From Alphaproteobacteria bacterium (GTDB taxonomy: Bacteria; Pseudomonadota; Alphaproteobacteria; Rhodobacterales; Rhodobacteraceae): 64,000 nucleotides of DNA. Below are positions 15,321-25,077 of the stretch, piece by piece; positions within the stretch are counted from its first letter, which is position 1; every line of letters begins with the position of its first letter. The notes under the pieces are model-generated. The model was not told the DNA's origin, did not search any database, and saw nothing but the letters and a program-made list of their open reading frames with translations. Location: NCBI GenBank assembly GCA_030427145.1, contig JAUHWT010000003.1, positions 1-64,000 of the forward strand, written 5' to 3'. The position numbers were made by a program, and so were the translations under genes.

Positions 15321-16364
15321 ATTGACCGCATTGCCCAAGAGCGTGGAAGCGCTCGCCAACAGTTTCTGAATTGCACGCTTGACCCGGATAGGGCGACGCA
15401 AGGGCACGAGCGCGCCCAAGTCAGTCGTCGCCTCAATCCAAGGCGTAGTGTGCGACGCAAGGTTGGAAAAAGACTTTTCTGTCTTCTTCATTTTCTTGCG
15501 CTCTGCTGCGTAGAGCGGAAACTTTGGCATTGGATTGTTGAGAGCATATTCGACCCGCAACTTGGCGACCTCGAAGTACGATTTGTCGCGCTCAATTCCG
15601 ATGAAATTGAAGCCAGCCCAAGCCGCCGCCATTCCGGTCGCTCCTGTTCCCATAAATGCGTCCATCACGGTACCGCCCTCCGGGGTGACGAGCTTCAACA
15701 AATGGTACATTAGCTGTACAGGCTTGACGCAGGGGCCGTGGTTCTTACGACTCGTCGTGCCGTGGAGCGAACGGCCACTTTCGTCGCGTTTGTTCACCCG
15801 CTTTGCTTGCAGGTGTTCAACGCCGAGGTTTCTCTCCGTCGGGCTTGGCTTTCGGTAGTCAAAGGTTGACTTTGTCATCTTGACGCCGGGAACGGTGTTT
15901 TTGACCCGAAGCCCGGAGTTTCCGTGCTTTTTGCGGTGCGCCTTATAAGTCTTTTCCAGCAGCGGCTTCATAAACAAGCCGATTGGTTCTTGACCGGGCT
16001 TCACGCGGGCGTGGTGTAGGTCGTCAATCTTTTGGCACGCTGGTGTCCCATTGTTATACGTCCAAGCCATTCCAGATATCAGCGTGAAGCCGATATCTTC
16101 GAGCTCGCAAATTGTGCGGTGGAACCTGCGGTGGTCTCCAAAGACCACAAGGTATCCACCCGGCTTCAAGACCCGGAACGACTCTTTCCATATCGGAAAA
16201 AGGTTGAGGTTCTTGTCCCAGTAGTGGTCAAGTACTTCCCGGTATGGCGGATCGTACACTTGGGCGTCGACCGAGTTCGACTCGATTGATTTGAGTGTAT
16301 CGAGGCAGTCTGCGTTGATCAGCGCGGACAGTGTTTTAGCGTCGGAATCGAAAAGGTCTTTCAT
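14793..16364 (-). CDS. DNA methyltransferase, beta-class order, with an antisense-derived tail (523 aa)
   Basis: N4-cytosine or N6-adenine DNA methyltransferase. Catalytic motif IV, DPPY, is at about residue 38 and precedes AdoMet motif I (MDAFMGTGATGMAA) at about 236, the beta-class order. Target recognition presumably lies between. Family-like sequence ends around residue 280-300. The last ~175 residues are read antisense to the Res remnant and look like random sequence, so the native C-terminus was probably lost and the frame runs on. The ATG at 16364 has GGAG 8-11 nt upstream and is preferred to longer starts. It may have belonged to the degraded restriction system or be a solitary methyltransferase. 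Confidence 0.8.
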   Translation of the reverse strand: MKDLFDSDAKTLSALINADCLDTLKSIESNSVDAQVYDPPYREVLDHYWDKNLNLFPIWKESFRVLKPGGYLVVFGDHRRFHRTICELEDIGFTLISGMAWTYNNGTPACQKIDDLHHARVKPGQEPIGLFMKPLLEKTYKAHRKKHGNSGLRVKNTVPGVKMTKSTFDYRKPSPTERNLGVEHLQAKRVNKRDESGRSLHGTTSRKNHGPCVKPVQLMYHLLKLVTPEGGTVMDAFMGTGATGMAAAWAGFNFIGIERDKSYFEVAKLRVEYALNNPMPKFPLYAAERKKMKKTEKSFSNLASHTTPWIEATTDLGALVPLRRPIRVKRAIQKLLASASTLLGNAVNSIKDTVNKGKVSRRRHTKKTVSIAGVSPHGTNLPFNRLPFVKMLPLVFHNKNAAIGQHYGEVGVEFPVRQLKPEGRALPVDIAHPVSDLFVPVDVQRTVSVFVAVKRAIQRKKMLVAGQHIQLNPTGLQFIYGLGYEYYRAWLGDIGMNDAAVQPVGKARQRPSRLPNDARKLAL

Positions 16365-16748
16365 GGCAATCTCCATCAGTTGGTGTTGGTGGAGTGGACA
16401 TGAACGGATACTTCGTTTCGGCAATGCTGGTTTGGGATTTGAGCAGAAGAAAATCTTCAAACGGCCCGCAAGTATCTGATATAAAACAAAAGAAAAATAT
16501 TGACTTTCTGCGCTTTCGTTTCTGCTTTGGTAAATTGCGTCAGGAGTTTGGCGCATTCTTTAATAAAGCGGCGAAAGGATGAATAATCTACGGCGAAACT
16601 TTGGTTTGGCGCGCTTGTGAATTGGCTATTTCTTCGAGCTGACGTTTTCCGATGCAGCGTACTTCTCGCTCCTTCACGCACGCGGGTAATGCGTGCCCCC
16701 GCGCGCGCGGGATAAAGGCACCCGCGCGCGTGAGGGCGGTTCCGCGTA
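16365..16748. other. 384-nt non-coding region between integrase and methyltransferase
   Basis: It holds the methyltransferase promoter region, AT-rich at about 16480-16560. At 16698-16730 a GC block has a perfect 14-bp palindrome CCCGCGCGCGCGGG, and CCCGCGCGCG is repeated at 16721-16730. The block sits just past the integrase stop and may act as a transcript-end hairpin, although no T tract follows. No gene is supported. Confidence 0.45.
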
Positions 16749-18875
16749 TCAGCCGTTCGCGCTGTTTACGACCCGCAAGTGTGAGGCAGCCCTGTGGTAG
16801 TTTTTTCCGAACGGGGACCGTACTCCATAGTGATTGATGTCGTTGAGGTCCACGTACTCTTTAAGTGCTTCGATGGTTTCGCCAATATGATAATAGTTCT
16901 TGTGGGTCACGTCGGTCTGTTCGTGCCCCATCAGGCCCTTGCGCACGTGATCAGGAACTTTTGCGCGCGCGAGCCTGACGTGAAACTCCGTGCGCAGCGC
17001 GTGAAAGTCGAGGCCCGGCTTCTTGATGCCCCGGCTTGCGGTATAATAGCCGAACCGTTTCGACATGATCGCGCTCAGCGTACCTTTGGACTTTGAGCGT
17101 TCAATATGGGGGAACAGGCGGCTCAGTCCTTGTTGACGGCGAAGGCCAACAAGTTCTGGCAGTCCAATGTCGATCAGGGCCCGGTGTAGGGGGATGCTCC
17201 GAAAACCGTTCTCCGACTTTACTTCCTGCGAACCAATCTCGTTCTGGACCCGCACCGCCATGATCCCGGCGTCCGAGAAAAAGTCGTTCACCCTCAGTTG
17301 CAAGATTTCTTCCAGCCGCAAGCCCGCGTACATTGCGATCAACGGGCACCAGAAAAGCGGCTCGTCTTGTTCTGTCAGCTCGTTTTGGAAGATTTCAGAG
17401 CCGAGCAAGGCATTAATGTCTTCACCCCAACCAACCCGTACCACGCGCCGTTCGCTTCGCTTGCGCCGTTTGATCTCGGATGTGGTCAGCGTCCGGCCTT
17501 TGAACGGGTTGCCGTCAATCGCGCCGCTTTCGTGCGCATAGGCGAGGATTGCGTGCAATGCTTGCTGATGGCGCTTCATCGTTGTCGCGGACAGCCGAAC
17601 GACACGGGCTGCGGCGGCGGCTTCTTCGATCTCACCGGGCGGCGTGCCTTCGCGTCTAAGCTTCTCAATCAGTTCATTGATCCCGATTGTGTCGTGCTCG
17701 TCGGCGTCTTCGATAAACTGGCGCGCGGTGCGCTTGTCCTTGGACGATTTGCCGAAGTTCTTGGGAAGTCTTTGAAGCCAATCGTTGAATTCTATGACTT
17801 CTTCTTTGCCTATATCGCACAGCGGCAGATCACCGACGATCTCAACGAACAATCGAACCGACGATTGCCAGTTGCGCAGCGAGGTCCGTTCGAAGTTCCG
17901 GCCCGTCGCGGCGTCGGCTGTTTCGTCTTCGCGCGCAAGCGTGAAACCTTGGCAACGAAGGGCCAGGTACTTATCGGCAAAGTCGGCAAACTTCTGGGTG
18001 CTGTTCTTTCGCGGCGCAGGCGCAGGCGCAGGCTGTGACTTTGGTTCAGGCGCGGGAACCATTCCGATTTTTTGCGCCGCATCCATTGCTTCTTTCAACG
18101 CGAGCGGGAAAGCGGCGTTGGCACCGGACGGATCAAGGTTCAACCGTTCGCAAGCGGCCAAGTATTCCGACAATGTCGCACGGAACGCATGTGTGTGCAG
18201 ACCGAAATCTGACACAACATAGTCGGCATAGTAATCGTCGTTGGTTCGTGCGTCTTCACCGATATGGGCAAGGCGTGGGTATTCCGGCTCGTGGGCTGGG
18301 TCGAAGCACTCAAAGCCTTGCATGTAGTCATCATCGCGATCTTCAACATAGGCGAGGGCATCGCGCTCCGCTTGGCACATTTCTTCTGCCGGTTCGCTTT
18401 CTTTGACCGGTGGGGTTGGCTGCGCGTCCGCAATGATCACTTTGCCTTCGACACCGAGCGCCTTGCGCAAGTCCTGTTCCAAGATGCGGTAGGCGCGCAG
18501 CTTGACCCCATCGGGGAAGCTGGACGCTGGCCCGTGGGCGATTTTCTCGATCAGAGAACGGAAGTGCTTGGCCATAGTCATCGCTATGGCGTCCATCATG
18601 TCGGTATCAAATTCGTGTTCGTTCATCACTGCCTCGATCATCGCCCACGCGCGCTCAAAATCCGCAGAGATGAAACCGCCGAGAATGCGGGCTTCTCTCT
18701 TCGAGCGGGTGCGCAAGCTGACGGCCATATGACCCCGCGCTTGCAGGCTGGTACCATTGTCGCAACAAGGCACTGATATTTGGTTATTTTGTGATGATTG
18801 GATGACAATAACCGGATAGCGGCGGCGATACCACCATATGGCTCCACGTTTTGTCAGGTAGGCAATGCGTCCCAT
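16749..18875 (-). CDS. int: tyrosine recombinase/integrase of the tRNA-Asn island (708 aa)
   Basis: Site-specific recombinase that integrates and excises the element. The catalytic domain is C-terminal: first Arg in MYAGLRLEEILQL at about 519, H-x-L-R in DFHALRTEF at about 621, GLMGHEQ at about 645, and the nucleophile Tyr in KNYYHIG at about 660. A SAM-like core-binding region precedes it (about 310-450). The N-terminal 300 residues are an acidic extension with a Pro/Ala-rich linker, longer than usual for integrases. The start at 18875 (MGRIAYL) has a GGAG site and is favoured over the ATG 48 nt further up. It lies about 120 nt from the 3' end of tRNA-Asn, the likely attachment site. Confidence 0.92.
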   Translation of the reverse strand: MGRIAYLTKRGAIWWYRRRYPVIVIQSSQNNQISVPCCDNGTSLQARGHMAVSLRTRSKREARILGGFISADFERAWAMIEAVMNEHEFDTDMMDAIAMTMAKHFRSLIEKIAHGPASSFPDGVKLRAYRILEQDLRKALGVEGKVIIADAQPTPPVKESEPAEEMCQAERDALAYVEDRDDDYMQGFECFDPAHEPEYPRLAHIGEDARTNDDYYADYVVSDFGLHTHAFRATLSEYLAACERLNLDPSGANAAFPLALKEAMDAAQKIGMVPAPEPKSQPAPAPAPRKNSTQKFADFADKYLALRCQGFTLAREDETADAATGRNFERTSLRNWQSSVRLFVEIVGDLPLCDIGKEEVIEFNDWLQRLPKNFGKSSKDKRTARQFIEDADEHDTIGINELIEKLRREGTPPGEIEEAAAAARVVRLSATTMKRHQQALHAILAYAHESGAIDGNPFKGRTLTTSEIKRRKRSERRVVRVGWGEDINALLGSEIFQNELTEQDEPLFWCPLIAMYAGLRLEEILQLRVNDFFSDAGIMAVRVQNEIGSQEVKSENGFRSIPLHRALIDIGLPELVGLRRQQGLSRLFPHIERSKSKGTLSAIMSKRFGYYTASRGIKKPGLDFHALRTEFHVRLARAKVPDHVRKGLMGHEQTDVTHKNYYHIGETIEALKEYVDLNDINHYGVRSPFGKNYHRAASHLRVVNSANG

Positions 18876-18956
18876 CTTTGGCTCCGACTCTTTGTGCGCA
18901 GTAAAAATCGCGCTTTGGGGCACAGAGGGATGAGAATGACGTTACCAAACAAAAAT

Positions 18957-18991
18957 CCCAGCTAAGTCACTGACCTTGCTGGGCTTTTTTT
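18957..18991. terminator. bidirectional terminator between tRNA-Asn and the integrase
   Basis: CCCAGC (18957-18962) pairs with GCTGGG (18978-18983). Inner AAG/CTT and TCA/TGA pairs extend the stem with small bulges. A T run follows on the plus strand (18985-18991), and on the minus strand the hairpin is followed by ATTTTTG. It would end tRNA-Asn transcripts before the island. Confidence 0.65.
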
Positions 18992-18996
18992 GTGAT

Positions 18997-19071
18997 TGGC
19001 TCCGGCGGTAGGGTTCGAACCTACGACCAATTGATTAACAGTCAACTGCTCTACCACTGAGCTACGCCGGA
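18997..19071 (-). tRNA. tRNA-Asn(GUU)
   Basis: Cloverleaf on the minus strand: acceptor TCCGGCG/CGCCGGA, anticodon stem TTGA...TCAA enclosing a CTGTTAA loop with anticodon GTT, T-arm GTAGG TTCGAAC CCTAC, discriminator G and encoded CCA (18997-18999). The mobile island abuts its 3' end, the usual attachment site for tyrosine integrases. The second attachment copy is outside the window. Confidence 0.95.
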
Positions 19072-19089
19072 ACATCTGAAGTGGGGGCG

Positions 19090-19839
19090 CTATAGCAAAG
19101 GCTTTCGGGGGCGTCCAGAAGTTTTCAAAGGAAAATTTCGGGTTTTTGACATTTCCTGGTTTCGCGCCCGCCGGCGTGGGCGCGGCATCGGGATGGCGGC
19201 GGTTTTTGTGCCGGTCAGCACGGCCAGAGCGTCGTTGCCCATAACGTCGGCAAAGGCCGCGTCAGTGGTGCACAGACCGCCGGTAAAGGCCCCAAAGGCG
19301 GGCAGGATCAGCCGACTGCCGTCCACGAGGAAGCAGGGGCGGGAAATGCCCACGCCGCGCAACCTGAGTCGGGCTTTGGGGTGGTAGTGGCCGGAAATCT
19401 CCCCAACACCATCCGGCTCGGCAATGTGCCGGAAGACAAGGCCATTCAGATGATGTTCGGCACAATGGGTTCCGGGCAGGGTGACCGGCCCGGGATCGTG
19501 GTTGCCGGTAATCCAGATCCAGTTTCGGCCCGCCATCATGGCCAGCAGGCGTTCGGTATTGGCCTCACCCAGCGCACCTGCGCTTTCCAGATCATCAAAG
19601 CTGTCTCCGAGGCAGACCACGTTGCGCGGCTCCAGGGCGTCGATCTCGCGGGACAGGCGGTCGAGGGTCTCGGAGGTCTCATAGGGAGGCAGAAGGCTGC
19701 CGCCACGGCGGGCCATGCGTTCGGATTTCCCAAGGTGCAGGTCCGCGACGCAGAGCAGGCTTTCGCCTTCCCACCAGAGCGAGCCGGTCGGGTTCAGGGA
19801 GAGATTTGCGTTATGGAACAGAAGCGGCCAGTGCGACAT
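19090..19839 (-). CDS. pdeM: ligase-associated DNA damage response endonuclease PdeM (249 aa)
   Basis: Calcineurin-like metallophosphoesterase. Metal-ligand motifs appear in order: ADLHLGK at about 32, GDSFDD at about 77, GNHD at about 111 and GHYHP at about 150. The final ~30 residues are a basic tail. Members of this subfamily cluster with an ATP-dependent DNA ligase, an exonuclease and a DEXH helicase in bacterial DNA repair. Here only the helicase neighbour is present, 48 nt upstream on the same strand, so the two are probably co-transcribed. Confidence 0.88.
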   Translation of the reverse strand: MSHWPLLFHNANLSLNPTGSLWWEGESLLCVADLHLGKSERMARRGGSLLPPYETSETLDRLSREIDALEPRNVVCLGDSFDDLESAGALGEANTERLLAMMAGRNWIWITGNHDPGPVTLPGTHCAEHHLNGLVFRHIAEPDGVGEISGHYHPKARLRLRGVGISRPCFLVDGSRLILPAFGAFTGGLCTTDAAFADVMGNDALAVLTGTKTAAIPMPRPRRRARNQEMSKTRNFPLKTSGRPRKPLL

Positions 19840-19887
19840 GGGGTTGGGATGTCACGACGCCATGACGGGTGCAAGAGGCTCCCCACG

Positions 19888-22317
19888 TCATGCCGCCGGT
19901 ACGGCCAGCCCGGCCTCCGCGAGAAGTTCCTCGACGGCCTGATCCTCGAGCTTCTGACGGCCGCTGCCGCGGATTGGGACCTTGCCGACCTCGAGCAGCA
20001 GGGGCGCGGCCAATGGGGTCAGGTGAGGGGCATGGACCACGTCAATGCGCCCCTCGACACGCGACAGCATGTCTTCGATCCGGCCGTAATCGACCAGACC
20101 GCGCGCGGCCTCATCGCGGGTGATACGCATCAAAAGATGATCGGGGTCGTATTTCAGCAGGGTGTCGTAGAGAATGTCGGAGGAGAATGTCGCCTGCCGC
20201 CCGGTTTTGCGCTGGCCGGGCATGTTGCGTTCGATAAGCCCGGCCACGGTTGCCACATTGCGGAAGGTGCGTTTCATCACGGCATTGCTGGCGAGCCAGC
20301 CGTCGAGACCGGCACGGAGATCATCCGCGGTGAGCATTGCCGCGGGATTGGTGACAGGCTGCAGCCCCCAGATCAGCAGCGCGTAGTCGTTGGAAACAAA
20401 GCCAAGCGGGTCGAGGCCCGCTTCCTCCATGCGGCGGGTCAGAAGCAGACCCAGGGTCTGGTGAGCATTGCGACCGGCGAAACCGTAGACGCAAATATGG
20501 GCCCGGTCCTGACGTTGAAAGGTCTCGACCAGCAGGCGGCCGGGTGTTGGCAGGCGGCTGATGTGGTTTTGCAGGTCGAGCCAGTCCCCGATGTAGCCGG
20601 GCATTGATTTCCATCGACCGGGGGCGTCGAGGATGCCGATCACCCGTTCCGAGAGCTTGGTGGACGTGGCGAGTTTGGTGCCCATGAACACGGCGATACG
20701 CGGCTCGCGTGTGGGCTGGCGGCTGACCTGCACCACCATTTCGCGGAGGTTTTCGAATTTGACGGTCTGGCCCCCAATGAGAAAGGTATCGCCCGGGACA
20801 AGACTTGCGGCGAAGGATTCCTCGACCTCTCCGAGGGGTGTGCCACCTCCGCCACGAAGCCGCACGGGGAGGGTTTCGGTGCCGACGATGGTGCCAACAT
20901 TCATGCGCAGGTTGCGGGCGCTGCGGGGGTCGCGGAGATGATAGAGACCGTCCCGCTCAACCAGCCGGCGCCACCGGTCATAGGCCTTGAGCGCGTAGCC
21001 TCCGGTCGCACAGAATTCCAGACAGTCGTCAAATTCCGCACGGCTGATCCCGGCATATGGTCCGGCCGTGCGCACTTCCGCGAACAGCGCGTCCGGGTCC
21101 ACCGGGCCGGAACAGGCCATAAGAAGAATGTGCTGGCAGAGCACGTCGAGACCGCCGGCACGGCCGGTGTCTCCGTCCAGATCATGCTCCGCGACCGCAT
21201 CCAGCGCCGCCCGGCATTCCAGAACCTCAAACCGGTTGGCGGGAACCAGCACGGCGCGGGAGGGCGCGTTGTAGGTGTGGTTGGCACGGCCAATGCGCTG
21301 GACCAGGCGTTTGACATTCTTGGGCGCACCGACCTGGATGACGAGGTCAACATTGCCCCAGTCGATGCCGAGATCGAGGCTGCCGGTGCAGACGATGGCC
21401 CGCATCTCACCCGCAACCATGGCCTGCTCGACCTTCAGCCTGGCCTCCCGCGACAGTGAGCCGTGGTGGAGGCCGATGGGCAGGTTTTTGGAATTCACAG
21501 CCCAGATCGCCTGGAAGAACAGTTCCGCCTGGGCGCGGGTGTTTATAAAAATGAGGGTGGTGTTGGCATTTTCTACCAGGTCCATGACAGCCCGCGCCGC
21601 ATGACGCCCGCCCATGCCCGACCAGGGTGGCAGCTCAGCGGTCTCGAGCATGGCGATTTGCGGTTCCGGACCAGGATCGGCCAGCAGGACACGCGAGCCA
21701 TGGCCCAGCACGCCGGCCAGCGCCGGGGGATCCTCGACCGTCGCGGACAGGCCGACGCGGCGCATGTGGGGCGAGATTGTCTGGAGGCGGGAGAGACACA
21801 GCATCAGCTGGTCTCCCCGTTTGGATTCCGCAAGCGCATGTATCTCGTCCACCACGACCCGTTGCACACCACCGAAGATCGCCGGGGCTTCGGGGTAGGA
21901 GAGCATCAGGGCAAGCGATTCCGGCGTGGTCAGCAGAATATGGGGCGGATCGACCCTCTGGCGTGCTTTTTGCGTGGCTTTTGTGTCGCCGGTTCGGTCC
22001 TCGACGCGAATGGTCAGCCCCATGTCATTGATGGGAGTGGAAAGGTTGCGGCGAATGTCGGTGGCCAGCGCCTTGAGTGGCGAGACATAGACCGTGTGGA
22101 GGCCTGGCTCCGGATTTTCGCCAAGTTCCGCCAGGGTGGGCAAAAAACCCGCGAGGGTTTTGCCGCCACCTGTGGGCGCGATCAGCAGCATGCCGGGGTC
22201 GTCACGGCGCTCATAGAGGTCAAGCTGATGCCTGTGTGGTGTCCATCCGCGATCCGCGAACCAGCGGGTCAGGTGTTGGGGCAGGCGGGTCGCGTCGCTT
22301 GGCTGGTCAATCGGCAT
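19888..22317 (-). CDS. ligase-associated DNA damage response DEXH-box helicase (809 aa)
   Basis: Lhr-like SF2 helicase. Walker A PTGGGKT is at about residue 48, motif Ib and DEIHA (Walker B) at about 160, SATV (motif III) near 195, and QRIGRANH (motif VI) near 342, followed by the winged-helix and Lhr-type C-terminal region. Length about 800 aa fits the ligase-associated subfamily rather than full-length Lhr (~1500 aa). It acts with PdeM and, in many genomes, an ATP-dependent ligase and beta-CASP exonuclease that are not encoded here. The first gene of a two-gene minus-strand operon. Confidence 0.9.
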   Translation of the reverse strand: MPIDQPSDATRLPQHLTRWFADRGWTPHRHQLDLYERRDDPGMLLIAPTGGGKTLAGFLPTLAELGENPEPGLHTVYVSPLKALATDIRRNLSTPINDMGLTIRVEDRTGDTKATQKARQRVDPPHILLTTPESLALMLSYPEAPAIFGGVQRVVVDEIHALAESKRGDQLMLCLSRLQTISPHMRRVGLSATVEDPPALAGVLGHGSRVLLADPGPEPQIAMLETAELPPWSGMGGRHAARAVMDLVENANTTLIFINTRAQAELFFQAIWAVNSKNLPIGLHHGSLSREARLKVEQAMVAGEMRAIVCTGSLDLGIDWGNVDLVIQVGAPKNVKRLVQRIGRANHTYNAPSRAVLVPANRFEVLECRAALDAVAEHDLDGDTGRAGGLDVLCQHILLMACSGPVDPDALFAEVRTAGPYAGISRAEFDDCLEFCATGGYALKAYDRWRRLVERDGLYHLRDPRSARNLRMNVGTIVGTETLPVRLRGGGGTPLGEVEESFAASLVPGDTFLIGGQTVKFENLREMVVQVSRQPTREPRIAVFMGTKLATSTKLSERVIGILDAPGRWKSMPGYIGDWLDLQNHISRLPTPGRLLVETFQRQDRAHICVYGFAGRNAHQTLGLLLTRRMEEAGLDPLGFVSNDYALLIWGLQPVTNPAAMLTADDLRAGLDGWLASNAVMKRTFRNVATVAGLIERNMPGQRKTGRQATFSSDILYDTLLKYDPDHLLMRITRDEAARGLVDYGRIEDMLSRVEGRIDVVHAPHLTPLAAPLLLEVGKVPIRGSGRQKLEDQAVEELLAEAGLAVPAA

Positions 22318-22445
22318 TTACAGAGATTAGGTACGGTGGCCCGCGTCCTCAAGAGACGGATGTTGCGCATGTGTGCAATGGGGGCTTTGCAATCCCCGGG
22401 AACCCGGTCTATCAGGCGGGGACTGCCGCAGTGGAGTATCCCCGT

Positions 22446-23168
22446 ATGATCCTTTATCCAGCCATTGACCTTAAGGATGGCAACTGTGTTCGCCTGTTGC
22501 GTGGTGAAATGAGTGAGGCCACGGTTTTCGGCGATGATCCCGCGGCTCAGGCCCGCGCCTTCGAGGCGGCCGGGTGTCAGTGGCTCCATATGGTGGATCT
22601 GAACGGGGCCTTCGCGGGCGAGCCGGTCAACGGTGCGGCGGTTGACGCAATTCTTGGCGCGATTTCGATCCCGGCGCAGCTGGGCGGCGGTATCCGCAAC
22701 CGGGAGACCGTGGAAAGCTGGCTCGAAAAGGGCCTGGCGCGGGTGATCCTCGGCACGGCGGCGCTGCGCGATCCGGATCTGGTGCGTGAATGCGCCAAAG
22801 CCCATCCTGGCAAAATCGCGGTGGGGATTGATGCCCGCGGCGGGAAGGTTGCCGTTGAGGGCTGGGCGGAGACGAGTGAGACCATGGCGGTCGACCTCGC
22901 GAAACGCTTTGAGGATGCCGGTGTGGCTGCAATCATTTACACTGATATTGAGCGCGACGGCGCAATGCAGGGACCAAACGTGGCGGCGACTGCGGATCTT
23001 GCGAATGCCGTTGGTATCCCCGTGATCGCCTCGGGCGGTGTGTCGTCGATGGATGACCTGCGGAAACTCAAGGAAAGCGGTGCGCCGCTCGATGGGGCCA
23101 TTTCCGGGCGGGCGCTCTACGAGGGCGCGCTTGATCCGGGCGAAGCCGCGAAATTTTTGGCGGAATGA
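22446..23168 (+). CDS. hisA: phosphoribosylformimino-5-aminoimidazole carboxamide ribotide isomerase (240 aa)
   Basis: Histidine biosynthesis, cytoplasmic (beta-alpha)8 barrel that opens the ring of ProFAR to PRFAR. It starts [12 protein letters not shown], with the catalytic Asp of AIDLKDG at residue 8, phosphate-binding GGGIRN at about 80, a second catalytic Asp in TDIERDG around 128, and ASGGVSS near 170-200. The ATG at 22446 was chosen because the family starts with this strand. It is 13 nt upstream of hisF. Confidence 0.97.
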   Translation: MILYPAIDLKDGNCVRLLRGEMSEATVFGDDPAAQARAFEAAGCQWLHMVDLNGAFAGEPVNGAAVDAILGAISIPAQLGGGIRNRETVESWLEKGLARVILGTAALRDPDLVRECAKAHPGKIAVGIDARGGKVAVEGWAETSETMAVDLAKRFEDAGVAAIIYTDIERDGAMQGPNVAATADLANAVGIPVIASGGVSSMDDLRKLKESGAPLDGAISGRALYEGALDPGEAAKFLAE

Positions 23169-23181
23169 CGGGAGACCGTGG

Positions 23182-23943
23182 ATGCTGAAGGTACGTGTCA
23201 TACCCTGTCTCGACGTCAAGAACGGGCGTGTGGTCAAGGGGGTCAACTTCGTTGATCTGATCGACGCCGGCGATCCGGTGGAGGCCGCCAAGGCTTATGA
23301 CGCGGCCGGGGCGGATGAGCTCTGTTTTCTGGATATTTCGGCCTCGCAGGAAAACCGCGGCACGCTGCTCGACCTGGCGCTGCGCACGGCGGAGCAGTGT
23401 TTCATGCCCCTGACCGTTGGTGGGGGTGTGCGCACGCCCGCGGATGTGCGGGCTCTGCTGCTTGCCGGTGCGGACAAGGTAAGCTTCAACACCGCGGCGG
23501 TGAACAATCCGGATGTTGTGGCCGATGCGGCAAACAAGTTTGGCAACCAGTGCATCGTGGTTGCGATTGATGCCAAGACCGTCGCGCCGGGGAAATGGGA
23601 AATTTTCACCCATGGCGGCACGAAGGGCACCGGGATCGATGCGGTTGAATTCGCGAAGGGCATGGAAGCGCGTGGTGCGGGAGAGATCCTTCTGACCTCG
23701 ATGGACCGGGACGGGACCAAATCAGGTTACAACCTGCCCCTGACGCGGGCGGTGTCGGATGCGGTGCGTATTCCGGTAATCGCGTCCGGTGGGGTTGGGA
23801 CGCTTGACCACCTTGTCGAGGGTGTGACGGAAGGTCACGCCTCCGCGGTGCTTGCGGCATCCATTTTTCACTTTGGCACCCACACCATTGGCGAGGCCAA
23901 ATCGGTGATGGCGGAGGCGGGCATTCCCGTGAGACTGACATGA
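23182..23943 (+). CDS. hisF: imidazole glycerol phosphate synthase, cyclase subunit (253 aa)
   Basis: Takes ammonia from HisH and PRFAR to form imidazole glycerol phosphate and [25 protein letters not shown] is the canonical N-terminus with the catalytic Asp at 11; [11 protein letters not shown] carries the second Asp, and phosphate motifs TVGGGVR and ASGGVG are present. The ATG at 23182 follows GGAGACC. The partner hisH is not in the window, so the pathway is split. The 3' end overlaps hisE by ATGA. Confidence 0.97.
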   Translation: MLKVRVIPCLDVKNGRVVKGVNFVDLIDAGDPVEAAKAYDAAGADELCFLDISASQENRGTLLDLALRTAEQCFMPLTVGGGVRTPADVRALLLAGADKVSFNTAAVNNPDVVADAANKFGNQCIVVAIDAKTVAPGKWEIFTHGGTKGTGIDAVEFAKGMEARGAGEILLTSMDRDGTKSGYNLPLTRAVSDAVRIPVIASGGVGTLDHLVEGVTEGHASAVLAASIFHFGTHTIGEAKSVMAEAGIPVRLT

Positions 23944-24254
23944 GTGACGTACTGGAGCGGCTGTTTGCAACCATTGAGGCCCGTGCCGGAGGCGATGCTG
24001 GCAAATCCCATACGGCAGCAATGCTCGCCAGGGGACCGGCGAAATGTGCCGAGAAGTTCGGTGAGGAAGCCGTCGAGGCCATTGTCTCCGCGGCCCAGGG
24101 TGACCGCGAGGGGCTGGTGAGCGAGGCCGCGGACGTGCTCTACCACCTTCAGGTGATGCTGAAGTCGGGAAATGTCTCGTGGGGCGACGTTCTGTCGGAG
24201 CTTGAACGCCGGGAAGGGCGCTCGGGCATCGAGGAGAAGGCCTCGCGCGTTTAA
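23940..24254 (+). CDS. hisE: phosphoribosyl-ATP pyrophosphatase (104 aa)
   Basis: MazG-like helical protein that hydrolyses phosphoribosyl-ATP to phosphoribosyl-AMP, the second step of histidine synthesis. [17 protein letters not shown] is the conserved Mg-binding helix (E-x-x-E) and [12 protein letters not shown] the second helix with E/D residues. It is a stand-alone HisE, as usual in alphaproteobacteria. Its ATG overlaps the hisF stop. Confidence 0.96.
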   Translation: MSDVLERLFATIEARAGGDAGKSHTAAMLARGPAKCAEKFGEEAVEAIVSAAQGDREGLVSEAADVLYHLQVMLKSGNVSWGDVLSELERREGRSGIEEKASRV

Positions 24255-24331
24255 GTTCATCCGGCGGTGAAATCGTCATTGCAGCGCAATTCGACCTGTC
24301 CTATAGACGTCCCGCACGATGTGCCTGATAC

Positions 24332-24408
24332 GGTCCGTTAGCTCAGCTGGATAGAGCGCCGCCCTCCGAAGGCGGAGGCCAGAGGTTCGAATCCTCTACG
24401 GACCGCCA
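24332..24408 (+). tRNA. tRNA-Arg(CCG)
   Basis: Acceptor GGTCCGT/ACGGACC, D-arm GCTC...GAGC, anticodon stem CCGCC...GGCGG with CTCCGAA loop (anticodon CCG), T-arm AGAGG TTCGAAT CCTCT, discriminator G and encoded CCA. It follows hisE by 77 nt. Confidence 0.95.
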
Positions 24409-24570
24409 TTATCATCCATTGGTTCTCAGCTTTATTCACTGTTTGTGATCCGTTAGCGAACTCAAGCTACCGGCAATGCTTGACGTCACCACAGGTCGTG
24501 CAGTCACGAATTACCGGTTCACTTGGAGCAGAACCTTCTGAGGATCCATTCCTACTCTTCGGTTTTCCAC

Positions 24571-25077
24571 TCAGTTCACCCTTCGCCAGTCCCAGGGCAT
24601 GTCGAAATCAGTGGCCCAAATGCCGCGTCCGGCGCGACGTGCCTCGGTTTCGGCGCTGACATAACGGCGGGTGTACTGGCGGTAGGCGACGGCGTGACCG
24701 GACCGGACCATCATCTCGTTTAAATCCGTGCCGTCCTGGTAGCAGTAGGCCAGCATGCGTCCGTAGCGGTCATATCCCTGACTGGCGCACTGGACCGGCT
24801 GCCAGCCGATCTCGCTGCGCAGATGCGAAGCCGCAATGCGCCCACAGCGTTCGGTTTTGCCGTCACGGTCGCAGGTCTGACCGTATTCGGGAGCGTCAAT
24901 TCCCTCGAGACGAATTCTCTGCCCCCGGATCTCCAGACTGTCTCCATCCTGCACCGAGGCGCGGCCGATGATGCAGTCATCTCCAAAGTCAGGCGCGGTT
25001 GTCGGCTGCGTGGCGCAGCCCGCAGCGACGGAGAGCCAAAACATGGATGCTGCGACCCTAATGCCTTTTCCCCTCAA
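24571..25077 (-). CDS. secreted thermonuclease-family lipoprotein (168 aa)
   Basis: Staphylococcal-nuclease-fold protein. The N-terminus has a signal peptide ending in a lipobox (VAAGC, Cys at 21), so it is likely an outer-membrane or periplasmic lipoprotein. DGDSLEI and RLEGIDAPEYGQTC form the conserved Ca-binding and active-site Arg region (about 44-68), and DRYGRMLAYCY the second Arg/Tyr part. The last helix has AEARRAGRGIW. Four conserved Cys suggest disulfides. Possible role: nucleic-acid scavenging or biofilm DNA; no operon partner is apparent. Confidence 0.85.
   Translation of the reverse strand: MRGKGIRVAASMFWLSVAAGCATQPTTAPDFGDDCIIGRASVQDGDSLEIRGQRIRLEGIDAPEYGQTCDRDGKTERCGRIAASHLRSEIGWQPVQCASQGYDRYGRMLAYCYQDGTDLNEMMVRSGHAVAYRQYTRRYVSAETEARRAGRGIWATDFDMPWDWRRVN

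Noticed and set aside
15450-15858. Plus-strand frames antisense to the methyltransferase
   Set aside because: No domain or ribosome binding site; they lie opposite the conserved methyltransferase motifs.
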